Part shown: positions 1 through 6,876 of the stretch, one piece after another
Position numbering within the stretch: the first letter of the stretch is position 1
Layout of the letters: every line of letters begins with the position of its first letter
From: UBA7672 sp041398245
GTDB taxonomy: Bacteria > Pseudomonadota > Alphaproteobacteria > Caulobacterales > Hyphomonadaceae
Reading direction: 5' to 3'
DNA length: 64,000 nucleotides
Assembly: GCA_041398245.1 (NCBI GenBank)
Contig: JAWKVC010000011.1
Coordinates: 72,622 to 136,621 of the forward strand
Notes under the pieces: model-generated
Told to the model about the DNA's origin: nothing
Seen by the model: the letters and a program-made list of their open reading frames with translations, nothing else
Database searches by the model: none
Position numbers and translations under genes: made by a program

Positions 1-89
<89 letters not shown>

Positions 90-279
90 GACGAAGCTTC
101 TTGGGCGTGTGTTTTGCCGGGGAGGGGCTGTTTGCGCGCCGCAATACAGGGGTTTTGTGAAGAAAGCGAGCTTTCCGGGCGCCGTGAGGGAATTTGCCGC
201 CTCTGTTGCGTCAATTGCGCTCGTCGATCCTGATTTCCGAAGGTTCCCCAGGTCGCTGTGTGATGCCTGGGCCGTCAGA

Positions 280-888
280 TCAACCGGGGAAAAGCTGTAG
301 CCCGACTTCCTCGGCCATACCGTCGCGCAGGGCGATGCATTGCAGGCTCTCCATCCCTTGCGGGAAACAGTACATCGGGAAATTCCCGGCCTTGAGTTCG
401 CTGTAGCCGGCCTTGTCCATCCATTCCGGCGGCATGAAGGGGAATTCGGCGCGCATGGGCTGGCCTTCGGTTTCTTCCCAGGGCGGCAGGGTGGAGGTCG
501 ATTCCGGACCGGTCGACATGATCCATTCGGCCAGCGCGGCTTTCATCTCGGCTGCATCCGTCGCGTAGGACAGACCGAAGAGATAGGACGGCTGACCAGA
601 CCAGACATAAACGGGGGCGCCATCGGCCGCACGGATGGTCAGGAACACCACCGACTTCTCGCAGGATGGCCCATCGGTGCGCGCATTGACGTTGAAGGTT
701 GAACCGTTCGCGGCCCACGACGTCGTGGCGTCGGCTTCGCATCCTGTGGCGGCGGTCTCGACGGGAGCTGCGCTTTCAGGCGTGGGGGCGGCCTGTTCGG
801 GCGGCTGGCCTTCCGGTTCGGGCGATGCGGCGGGCTGGCAGGCGGCAAGCGCCAGCAGGCCTGCGGCGAATGCCGCTGAAACTTTCAT
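280..888 (-). CDS. Putative lipoprotein of unknown function
   Basis: About 202 residues. I start at the ATG at 888 because it opens a lipoprotein signal peptide (MKVSAAFAAGLLALAAC, lipobox LAAC). A longer frame starting at 924 would bury this signal. After the lipidated Cys comes a Pro/Glu/Ala-rich linker, then a globular domain with four Cys (GCEAD, SCEK, MYCF, LQCI) that could form disulfides in the periplasm. No family recognised. A good Shine-Dalgarno (GGGGAC) precedes the start, and the 19 bases around the start codon are identical to those of the VWA gene at 1787. Likely envelope-located; function unknown. Confidence 0.7.
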   Translation of the reverse strand: MKVSAAFAAGLLALAACQPAASPEPEGQPPEQAAPTPESAAPVETAATGCEADATTSWAANGSTFNVNARTDGPSCEKSVVFLTIRAADGAPVYVWSGQPSYLFGLSYATDAAEMKAALAEWIMSTGPESTSTLPPWEETEGQPMRAEFPFMPPEWMDKAGYSELKAGNFPMYCFPQGMESLQCIALRDGMAEEVGLQLFPG

Positions 889-944
889 GGCTGTGTCCCC
901 TCGGAATTTCTCCCCGCCCTTCACCTAGCATTGCGGACACGACG

Positions 945-978
945 CGGCCAGCGGCGGGGGAGAGACCGCCGCTGGCCG
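945..978. terminator. Long perfect hairpin between VWA gene and lipoprotein gene
   Basis: A 13-bp perfect inverted repeat (CGGCCAGCGGCGG at 945-957 and its complement at 966-978) with an 8-nt loop lies downstream of the VWA gene that ends at 1044 on the minus strand. There is no T-run on either side, so a Rho-independent terminator is not certain. It could also be an mRNA 3'-end stabilising structure. Confidence 0.4.
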
Positions 979-1043
979 GGCTGGATCGGATCTGGTGCTC
1001 CCAACGAACCCGATCCCGGCGTCCCCCACGCCTGTCGGAGAGG

Positions 1044-1787
1044 CTAGTGGTTGCCGGTGCGCTGTTTGACTTCGTCTTCCTTCGCGGCGGCGCGATCCTC
1101 GTCATTCCATTCCACCGTCGGGGCTGCGCCGCGGGCGTAGTCCTTCGATTTCTGGGCGAGGCGATCCATTGAGTCGGAGAGCTGGTCCTTGCTCACCGCC
1201 ATGTTGCGCGAGGTGGTCTGGCCGACCCCTTCAGCGTCGTCGAAGTTCGAGAATTCGGCGCCGAGAAAGACGACCTCCCAGCCCTTGGCGCGCACGCGGT
1301 CGAGCGCGGCCTTGGCTGACGTCTTGGTCATCTCGGTCGAGGAGTTTTCTTCGCCATCTGTCATGATGACGATGATCGCCTTTTCCGGCTTGTTGGTTTC
1401 GGCCAGCGAGACGATGCGGCCGATGGCGTCGTAGAGCGGGGTCATGCCGCGGGGGGAGACCTCATCGGCCGTGACGGTCTTCCAGTCGTGCGCGTCGATG
1501 CCTTCGCGCAGCACGTCGAACTGCAGGCCGCTCTGGGCATCGAACACGGCGAGCGTGATGTCGGCGTCGACGCGCGGGCCGCCGTCGAGCGCGTTGAGGC
1601 CGCTGGCGTAGGCGTTCACCGAGGAGAGGGCTTCGGACCAGATCGGCTCCATCGAGCCGGTGCGGTCGAGCAGGATGTAGGAATGGATCGCCGGCTGGAG
1701 GGGCGGTTTGGCGAAGGCGGCCGTCGTGGTGGCCGCGCCGGCCGTGGCCAAGGCGAGGATGGCGGCGAGTGCGGTGCGGGCTTTCAT
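1044..1787 (-). CDS. Secreted von Willebrand factor A domain protein
   Basis: 247 residues. A cleavable signal peptide (about residues 1-26, ending AAFA) is followed by a VWA domain. The metal-ion-dependent adhesion site is seen as DRTGS at residues 41-45 (D-x-T-x-S), with MTDGEEN further on supplying the next metal-site acidic residue. The tail is charged (KEDEVKQRTG). VWA proteins bind partners through a chelated divalent metal; this one would act in the periplasm or outside the cell. It shares its leader with the lipoprotein downstream and the small peptide gene upstream on the same strand, which suggests joint expression. Partner unknown. Confidence 0.8.
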   Translation of the reverse strand: MKARTALAAILALATAGAATTTAAFAKPPLQPAIHSYILLDRTGSMEPIWSEALSSVNAYASGLNALDGGPRVDADITLAVFDAQSGLQFDVLREGIDAHDWKTVTADEVSPRGMTPLYDAIGRIVSLAETNKPEKAIIVIMTDGEENSSTEMTKTSAKAALDRVRAKGWEVVFLGAEFSNFDDAEGVGQTTSRNMAVSKDQLSDSMDRLAQKSKDYARGAAPTVEWNDEDRAAAKEDEVKQRTGNH

Positions 1788-1822
1788 GGCTGTGTCCCCA
1801 GGCAGGAAGTTGAATCGGTACG

Positions 1823-1969
1823 CTACGGCGTGTGGAGGGCGAGCATCGCCGGCGCCGGCTGGGCCGTGTCGGCATGGGCGGATGTGGGGGAGGCGGGTGC
1901 GCCGGCCGCCGCATACGTCACGCCGCTGATGATCAGGGCTGCGAGCAGGAGGCGGATCGAGTTCGTCAC
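1823..1969 (-). CDS. Small secreted peptide (48 aa), GTG start
   Basis: A 49-codon frame starting with GTG at 1969 and ending TAG at 1823. The product opens MTNSIRLLLAALIISGVTYA, a good signal peptide (positive n-region, hydrophobic core, a cleavage-like TYA-AA), followed by a short Ala/Pro-rich tail. It sits 35 nt upstream of the VWA gene on the same strand. Its ribosome binding region (AGGGGACACAC) matches the leader of the VWA and lipoprotein genes. That match and the signal peptide support it as real despite its size. It could also be a leader peptide for the operon. Confidence 0.5.
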   Translation of the reverse strand: MTNSIRLLLAALIISGVTYAAAGAPASPTSAHADTAQPAPAMLALHTP

Positions 1970-2182
1970 GTGTGTCCCCTTGGTCTGCGAGCGGCTGCGT
2001 GCCGTCGCCCGCAGTGTCAGCTTGTCGCAGGCGAATGGGGCCGTGACGCGGCGTGAATTGGGGCGAAACGGGGTCTTGCGCGGGAAATGTCAGGGCGGCG
2101 TACCAACGCGCTGCTTCCCGCGCGGCATCTCGCGCGCGCCGGGGCGGGGCGTTAGGCTGGCCCCAGCACGAGGGAGCAGACG

Positions 2183-2593
2183 ATGAAATTCGAGGGCGGA
2201 TGCTATTGCGGCGCGGTGCGCTACGAGGCCGACGGCGAGCCGGTGATGAAGGCGCAATGCCACTGCCGCCAGTGCCAGACCTTCACGGGCGGGGCGCCCA
2301 ACATGTTCATGGCGGTTCCCGAGGCGGCGTTCCGCTGGACGAAGGGCAGGCCCAAATCCTTCACCCGCACCGATATCGAGAATGCGGTGACGCGCGAGTT
2401 CTGCCCCGACTGCGGCACGCAGCTGACGGCGCGCCGTCCCGGCTTTCCGGCTGTGATCCTGAAAGTCGGCACGCTGGATGATCCGACGCTGTTCGGCGGG
2501 CCGCAGGTGGCGATTTACACGGAAGACAAGCAGGCCTTCCACATGATCGCCGAGGGCGTGATGGCGTTCGAGAAGCTGCCGCCGCGCCGCTAG
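2183..2593 (+). CDS. GFA family zinc protein (CENP-V/GFA domain)
   Basis: 136 residues, the usual length for this family. The zinc-binding cysteines are all visible: GGCYCGAVRY near the N-terminus, CHCRQC at about 31-36, and CPDCGT at about 74-79. The family is named for glutathione-dependent formaldehyde-activating enzyme, but most small members like this have no proven substrate, so only a Zn-binding, possibly glutathione-adduct-handling cytosolic role should be inferred. The start is the ATG after GGGAGCAG. It stands alone, pointing away from the minus-strand secreted cluster. Confidence 0.85.
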   Translation: MKFEGGCYCGAVRYEADGEPVMKAQCHCRQCQTFTGGAPNMFMAVPEAAFRWTKGRPKSFTRTDIENAVTREFCPDCGTQLTARRPGFPAVILKVGTLDDPTLFGGPQVAIYTEDKQAFHMIAEGVMAFEKLPPRR

Positions 2594-2664
2594 GGCTGCT
2601 GCATGTGATTGACGGCGCGGCCGGCTTCTCGCGATAGTCGCGCGGGACTGGCGGGAGGCCTCAC

Positions 2665-3153
2665 ATGAAAACCGGGTTGGTTGCTGCGGCGGCGATGGCG
2701 CTTGCGCCCTTTATGGCTGCGCAGGCGCATGCGCAAAGCGGCTGCGATAACATGAAGCGCATTGTCGCCGAGGCGCTGGATGCGTTCCCGACGCTGCGCG
2801 GCGATGAGATCGACGACGACTGGTTCGATTCGACGCTGTACCTGCAGGGCGCAGCCGAGTGCACGATCGACCTTTCGATCGCCAGTGTGTTTTCGTGCGC
2901 GTGGGATTTCGATGCGGCGGCCCCGGCCGATGCGCGCGCCGGGGTGCTGGCGCAGGCGGCGCAGCAATGCCTTCCCGGCTGGCAATGGGAAGCGATCGAG
3001 CCGGGCGCGAAGTCGGCCAACAACCTGCCGATCACGCGCGGCTTCCGGATGATCGGCAACGGCGACAACGCAGACACGTTGATCCAGATCTATGCCGAGG
3101 CGTTTCCCGATTCGGCTGAACGCACCGTCTGGCTGGAAGTGACGCAGCCCTGA
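2665..3153 (+). CDS. Secreted protein of unknown function
   Basis: 162 residues with a clear signal peptide (MKTGLVAAAAMALAPFMAAQ, cleavage after AHA at about residue 23). The mature part has five Cys (SGC, ECT, FSCAW, QCL) spaced as for disulfides. It ends in a segment rich in hydrophobic/acidic alternation. No family recognised. An RBS-like GGGAGG lies before the ATG. Probably periplasmic. Confidence 0.7.
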   Translation: MKTGLVAAAAMALAPFMAAQAHAQSGCDNMKRIVAEALDAFPTLRGDEIDDDWFDSTLYLQGAAECTIDLSIASVFSCAWDFDAAAPADARAGVLAQAAQQCLPGWQWEAIEPGAKSANNLPITRGFRMIGNGDNADTLIQIYAEAFPDSAERTVWLEVTQP

Positions 3154-3214
3154 CAGGTGGCGAGCGCGCGCACACTGGCCTAGCATTGCCCGCACAAGCA
3201 TTGCGAGGTCTGTC

Positions 3215-3727
3215 ATGGCGTTACTGGTTCTGAGCGTTGCCGGCAGCGACCGTCCCGGTCTCACCAAGGCGCTGGCGGCGGCCGTCCTGTCGGCCGGCGG
3301 CAACTGGCTGGAGAGCCATCTTTCGCGCCTCGGCGGGCTCTATGTCGGATCGGTTCTGGTGGAGCTCGATCAGGCCAGAGTCGGCGCCCTGCGCGCCGCC
3401 GTGGCCGCCGTCGACGGGCAGGGGCTGGAGGTGCGCATCGCGCCGGCGGTGGAAAGCGCGGCGTCGGGCGAGACGCTGCAGTTCTCGCTGGTTGGGCAGG
3501 ACCGGCCCGGCATCGTCAACCAGGTGACGGCGGCCGTCAGCGCGCTCGGCGCCAATATCGAGACATTCGAGACGTGGCTGTCTGCAGAGGCTCACTCCGG
3601 CGCGCCGCTGTTCAACATGTCAGCCAACCTGCGCCTGCCGGAGGGCCTCCCGGCGGCGAAGGTCCAGTCCGCACTGGAAGCGATCTCGGGCGAGATCATG
3701 GTGGATGTTGCGGTGGGGAGTTCCTAG
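3215..3727 (+). CDS. Tandem ACT-domain protein, GcvR-like
   Basis: 170 residues made of two ACT domains, each opening with a DRPG ligand-loop motif (GSDRPGLTKAL near residue 10 and GQDRPGIVNQV near residue 93). This double-ACT layout is that of GcvR, the glycine cleavage system regulatory protein, which binds amino acids or partner regulators rather than DNA. No gcv genes are nearby, so the regulated pathway is unknown. Its stop codon overlaps that of the convergent ImmA gene (CTAG at 3724-3727). That overlap marks the left edge of the accessory module. Confidence 0.8.
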   Translation: MALLVLSVAGSDRPGLTKALAAAVLSAGGNWLESHLSRLGGLYVGSVLVELDQARVGALRAAVAAVDGQGLEVRIAPAVESAASGETLQFSLVGQDRPGIVNQVTAAVSALGANIETFETWLSAEAHSGAPLFNMSANLRLPEGLPAAKVQSALEAISGEIMVDVAVGSS

Positions 3728-4302
3728 CGGCCTTGTAGTCGCCTGCGCGCCATTGCGTGACGGACAGCATCGCTCTTCCGAATCCGATAGGTGAGGAGCG
3801 ACGGGCTAACGCCAAAGAAGCGTGCTGCTTCCATGTGGCTGACAAAGTTCTCGACTGCTCTAAGAGCTGCGGGCTTTGGCACAAGAACGATGTTCCCAAG
3901 TTCTTTGGCTTCGAGTTCAAGAACGGGATCAAAGTGGCGACAGCCGTCCTCGCGAACCGGTGGGCGCGCAGGATGCCTCAAAATGATGTGCGCTAGTTCG
4001 TGAACGATACTGGAGTGCTGCCGATTGCGGTGATGGGAGTCGTTCAACAATATCTCTGCGTAGATGCCGTCGAATAGTGTCGTCGCGGAGAACTTATTCT
4101 GTCCTTCGCTGGAGAAATAGTTACGGACCTCTTCGGGAATACCCGCGTCCTGCAAAATGGGTCGAATGGGAACGGCTAGATGATCAGCTAGAGCAAAAGG
4201 GCAGATGGGATCCGAATCGGAAAGGCCGAGTTCGCTGCGGAACTCGGCGGCCATGTCTTCGGCTTGCGTGATGAAGCCGCGTCGGAGTTTGCTCTTAGCC
4301 AC
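3724..4302 (-). CDS. ImmA/IrrE family metallo-endopeptidase
   Basis: 192 residues from a GTG start at 4302. The zinc motif HELAH is at 101-105, and the downstream ELEAKEL segment (about 129-135) supplies the usual third ligand. The C-terminal MEAARFFGVSPSLLTYRIRK is the small helical domain seen in this family. ImmA/IrrE peptidases cleave or inactivate a partner XRE-type repressor, as in ICEBs1 ImmA-ImmR. Here the partner is the adjacent xre gene, whose 3' end overlaps this gene by 8 nt, implying translational coupling. Base composition is visibly less GC-rich than flanking genes, a sign of transfer. Confidence 0.88.
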   Translation of the reverse strand: MAKSKLRRGFITQAEDMAAEFRSELGLSDSDPICPFALADHLAVPIRPILQDAGIPEEVRNYFSSEGQNKFSATTLFDGIYAEILLNDSHHRNRQHSSIVHELAHIILRHPARPPVREDGCRHFDPVLELEAKELGNIVLVPKPAALRAVENFVSHMEAARFFGVSPSLLTYRIRKSDAVRHAMARRRLQGR

Positions 4303-4654
4303 GTCCCTTTCTCATCGTCTTGTAGGCGGACTCCAACATCGATTCGAGCATCTTGGCCGCTTGGCCGTCGAGATTCTTATCTGCACGCAGTAGCGCGCTA
4401 ATTTGGGCAAGCGTTTCCGGTGAGCGCTTCTTCTTTGTGTCGTCGACGTAGAAATCCCGGACATCAATCGCCGCCCATAATGCCAGCGATGCTAACGTAT
4501 CAACATCAGGGCGCTTCCCCTGTCCCATCCGGGTCAAGGTCGATGCGGAAACCCCGGTCTGATTAGCAACCTCTTTCCAAGAAATTCGCTTCGCCTCACG
4601 CGTCAAATTAAGGGCTGCGAAGAATCCCTCCGCGTCGAAACCGGTGTTCGACAT
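4295..4654 (-). CDS. XRE-family transcriptional regulator paired with ImmA
   Basis: 119 residues from ATG at 4654, chosen because a strong GGAGGT lies just upstream; an in-frame ATG 48 nt earlier lacks one. A helix-turn-helix spans about residues 24-60 (SWKEVANQTGVSASTLTRMG), with the typical conserved acidic/hydrophobic pattern after it (RPDVDTLASLALWA). The C-terminal half is Lys/Leu-rich and helical, and may be the dimerising or ImmA-cleaved part. It probably represses its own operon and the divergent DUF2188 operon through the twin sites in the intergenic region. Confidence 0.85.
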   Translation of the reverse strand: MSNTGFDAEGFFAALNLTREAKRISWKEVANQTGVSASTLTRMGQGKRPDVDTLASLALWAAIDVRDFYVDDTKKKRSPETLAQISALLRADKNLDGQAAKMLESMLESAYKTMRKGRG

Positions 4655-4665
4655 ATGACCTCCAG

Positions 4666-4724
4666 TTGCTATGTTGCAATTAACGCCCGGGCGTGGCATC
4701 AAAACGGCGGTTGCAGATTCGCAA
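4666..4724. promoter_or_regulatory. Twin TTGC-N6-GCAA operators in divergent promoter
   Basis: Two inverted repeats of identical form, GTTGC-N6-GCAAT, lie at 4666-4679 and 4711-4724 (core coordinates), 45 bp apart. A third perfect palindrome, ACGCCCGGGCGT, sits between them at 4683-4694. The left site abuts the xre ribosome binding site; the right one lies about 35 bp before the DUF2188 start. The position and duplication suggest operators for the XRE protein. Binding is inferred. Confidence 0.55.
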
Positions 4725-4757
4725 TCGTCACGCAGGCTGGCAATAGGATACGTTACA

Positions 4758-4982
4758 ATGTCCCGAAAAAATCAGCATGTAGTGCCGCACCCGGATGGTT
4801 GGGCAGTCAAATCCGAAGGTGCCAGTCGAGCGGCATCTGTCCATGACAGACAGTCCGATGCTGTATCAGCGGCACGGAAGACCGCTGTGGAACACAAGTC
4901 TGAAATGTTCATCCATGGCCGGGATGGGCGGATTCGTGAGCGCAACACCTACGGCCGCGATCCTAACCCCCCGAAAGGATAG
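4758..4982 (+). CDS. DUF2188 domain protein
   Basis: 74 residues. The pattern NQHVVPHPDGWAVKSEGASR, then a helix rich in Asp/Ala (SDAVSAARK), then EMFIHGRDGRIRERNTYGRD, is the full DUF2188 signature from end to end. The family is small, cytosolic and of unknown biochemical role. I chose the ATG at 4758, since the longer upstream frame is unrelated and runs across the operator region. First gene of a tight three-gene operon: only 4 nt separate it from the next start. Confidence 0.85.
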   Translation: MSRKNQHVVPHPDGWAVKSEGASRAASVHDRQSDAVSAARKTAVEHKSEMFIHGRDGRIRERNTYGRDPNPPKG

Positions 4983-4986
4983 AACG

Positions 4987-5193
4987 ATGGCTCGATACTA
5001 CGTTAACAAGAATGCCCAGTCGTCGGGCGAGCATGAGGTGCATGAGTTTTCGTGCTCGTTTTTGCCTCAGCCGGAAAACCGCATCTACCTCGGCGAGTTC
5101 TCCAGCTGCGGGCCGGCGATTCAGGAGGCGCGTCGCCACTACAGCAACGTCGATGGCTGCTATTACTGCTGCCCGGCCTGCCATAAAAAGTGA
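4987..5193 (+). CDS. Small Cys/His-rich conserved protein (68 aa)
   Basis: 68 residues starting MARYYVNKNAQ. It has six Cys and several His: H16, H19, C23, C41, then a terminal GCYYCCPACH cluster (C58, C61, C62, C65, H66). The spacing suggests one or two zinc sites. I recall this as a conserved small protein without a named function, but I cannot check that here. A weak RBS (AGGATAGAACG) precedes the ATG, and the DUF3892 gene follows after 14 nt. Confidence 0.75.
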   Translation: MARYYVNKNAQSSGEHEVHEFSCSFLPQPENRIYLGEFSSCGPAIQEARRHYSNVDGCYYCCPACHKK

Positions 5194-5207
5194 CCTGAGG
5201 AGGTTTG

Positions 5208-5483
5208 ATGGCAGACGTACGGGTGGAATGTATCAACAAGCAGCCGCGTTACGATCCATACGAGGGCATTACGCATCTCGGCGGGTCGGGAGGCGGAGGG
5301 TGGAAGTGGACACGTCAGCAGGTGATCGATTCGATCAATGCTAAGACGAATTCCTTCTACACACTCGTTGATGGAAATAGAGCCGATATCGGTGTCGTGA
5401 ACGGTCCGAACGGGCAGTATGTTCGGACATATGCTGACGGAAAATGGAACGACAATCTTTTGTCGTTAAACGAGTGTCCTTAG
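5208..5483 (+). CDS. DUF3892 domain protein
   Basis: 91 residues from ATG at 5208, preceded by GAGGAGG. The DUF3892 pattern is clear: an ITHLGGSGGGGWKWT loop, a helix with VIDSI, a V-rich strand region, and the C-terminal YADGKWNDNLLSLNECP. Family function is unknown. It is the last gene of the three-gene operon and ends 18 nt before the convergent dapF stop, with no obvious terminator between. It shares the lower-GC composition of the module. Confidence 0.85.
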   Translation: MADVRVECINKQPRYDPYEGITHLGGSGGGGWKWTRQQVIDSINAKTNSFYTLVDGNRADIGVVNGPNGQYVRTYADGKWNDNLLSLNECP

Positions 5484-5501
5484 GCCAAGACAGAGAGACT
5501 C

Positions 5502-6320
5502 CTACCCCTCGCTCACATACTCCAGCTCGATGGGGCCGGTCATGATCACGTGGTCGGTGGCTTCGGACCATTCGATCTCGATGTCGCCGCCGTCATTGTG
5601 GACGAGCGCCTTGCGCCCGGTGAGCCCGCGCCGCGCCGCCGCGACAATCGCTGCGCAATTGTTCGAGCCGCACGCCAGCGTCTGGCCCGCATTGCGCTCC
5701 CACGTCCGGAGACGCGTCTCGGTCGGCGAGAGCACCTGCAGGAAGCCGACATTGACGCCCTGCGGGAAGAGCGGGTGCCATTCGACCAGCGAGCCCACAG
5801 CCTTGACGTCGACGCTGTCGAGATCAGGCACGAAGAAGATGACGTGCGGATTGCCCATGTTCACCGCGCCGGGCATCGCGAGATAGGGCGCCTCGATCGG
5901 CCCGACCTTGAGGTCGATGCCGCGCGTGTCCATCCGCTCGGCCAGCGGGATCTCCTCCCACTTGAGCAGGGGCGAGCCCATGTCGACGGAAATCTTGGTG
6001 GGGCCGATGCGCTCCGACTTCAGCTTGCCGGCGACCGTCTCGACCACGATCCTGTCCTTGCCGGTCTCCTCCATGATGAGCCAGGCGACGCAGCGCGTGG
6101 CGTTGCCGCACGCCTCGGCGGAGGAGCCGTCCTTGTTCCAGATGCGCATGAAGACGTCGCCGCGCAGCGTCTGCTCCATGGCGATGACCTGATCGGCGCC
6201 GACGCCCGTGGCGGGATCGGCGAGGGCCTTCACTTCTTCCGGCTTGAGATTGAGCGCACCTTTCCTGTCGTCAAAAATGACGAAGGAGTTCCCGGCGCCG
6301 TTCATCTTCCAGAACTTCAT
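5502..6320 (-). CDS. dapF: Diaminopimelate epimerase DapF
   Basis: 272 residues, normal length. Converts LL- to meso-diaminopimelate for lysine and peptidoglycan synthesis in the cytosol, using two Cys and no cofactor. The N-terminal MNGAGNSF, the first catalytic Cys in ACGNATRC (C71) and the second in LACGSNNCA (C217) are present. Two positions that are usually Gly are Asn here: ERNAG (usual ERGAG) and CGSNN (usual CGTGA/CGSGA). The catalytic residues are intact, so I expect an active enzyme. It follows a cytochrome c gene by 33 nt on the same strand. Confidence 0.93.
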   Translation of the reverse strand: MKFWKMNGAGNSFVIFDDRKGALNLKPEEVKALADPATGVGADQVIAMEQTLRGDVFMRIWNKDGSSAEACGNATRCVAWLIMEETGKDRIVVETVAGKLKSERIGPTKISVDMGSPLLKWEEIPLAERMDTRGIDLKVGPIEAPYLAMPGAVNMGNPHVIFFVPDLDSVDVKAVGSLVEWHPLFPQGVNVGFLQVLSPTETRLRTWERNAGQTLACGSNNCAAIVAAARRGLTGRKALVHNDGGDIEIEWSEATDHVIMTGPIELEYVSEG

Positions 6321-6353
6321 CCGGCGAGATTTAAGGGCTTGCGGGCCCCCGCG

Positions 6354-6749
6354 CTAGCCTGGGGTTTCGGCGGCCTTGGCGGCGGCGCGCAGGGCCGCGA
6401 AATAGGCGAACAGGTCGTCCTGCGTCATCTCCGGGATGATCAGGTTCGGCATGTTGGGGTGGCTGGTCGAGAACCAGACATTGAGCGCCATGGAGGTCAT
6501 GCCCGGGGTCGCGGCCACATCGCTGAAGCTGGGGGCCTTGGCATAGGGCGGGGTGACGATGCCGGGCTCGACGGTGTGGCATTCGGCGCAGGTTTCGCGG
6601 GCATAGGCCAGACCGCGCTGGGCCGCGCGGTCCATCTGGCTGGCCGGTGGGGCCGGGGTCGGGGTCTGGGATTGGGCGGGCAGGCTGGCGGCGGCGAGCG
6701 CAAGGCCCGCCAGACAGGCCAGCACGAGACGGGGGCGGGACGCGGACAT
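6354..6749 (-). CDS. Periplasmic monohaem cytochrome c
   Basis: 131 residues from ATG at 6749, which opens a signal peptide (SASRPRLVLACLAGLALAAA, cleavage near PAQS). A single CAECH haem-attachment motif is followed about 50 residues later by a Met (NMPN) that can act as the distal ligand. Class I cytochrome c, a soluble periplasmic electron carrier. Partner unknown; the neighbour dapF is unrelated, though they may be cotranscribed. Confidence 0.85.
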   Translation of the reverse strand: MSASRPRLVLACLAGLALAAASLPAQSQTPTPAPPASQMDRAAQRGLAYARETCAECHTVEPGIVTPPYAKAPSFSDVAATPGMTSMALNVWFSTSHPNMPNLIIPEMTQDDLFAYFAALRAAAKAAETPG

Positions 6750-6876
6750 GGCTTGGCTCCATCCGGATACGCCTGAAGTGTTGGCCAATCATCTGCCCCG
6801 GCCTTGATGCGCGTCAACCGGGTTGCGGCAGCGGCCCGGGTTGCTAACCATTCGCGGGCAAACGAGAGGTAGGTCG

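Noticed and set aside
5550..6776. Long plus-strand open frame opposite dapF and the cytochrome gene
   Set aside because: Low-complexity Arg/Gly/Ala translation, a shadow of the GC-rich coding strand; dapF and the haem motif are certain on the other strand.
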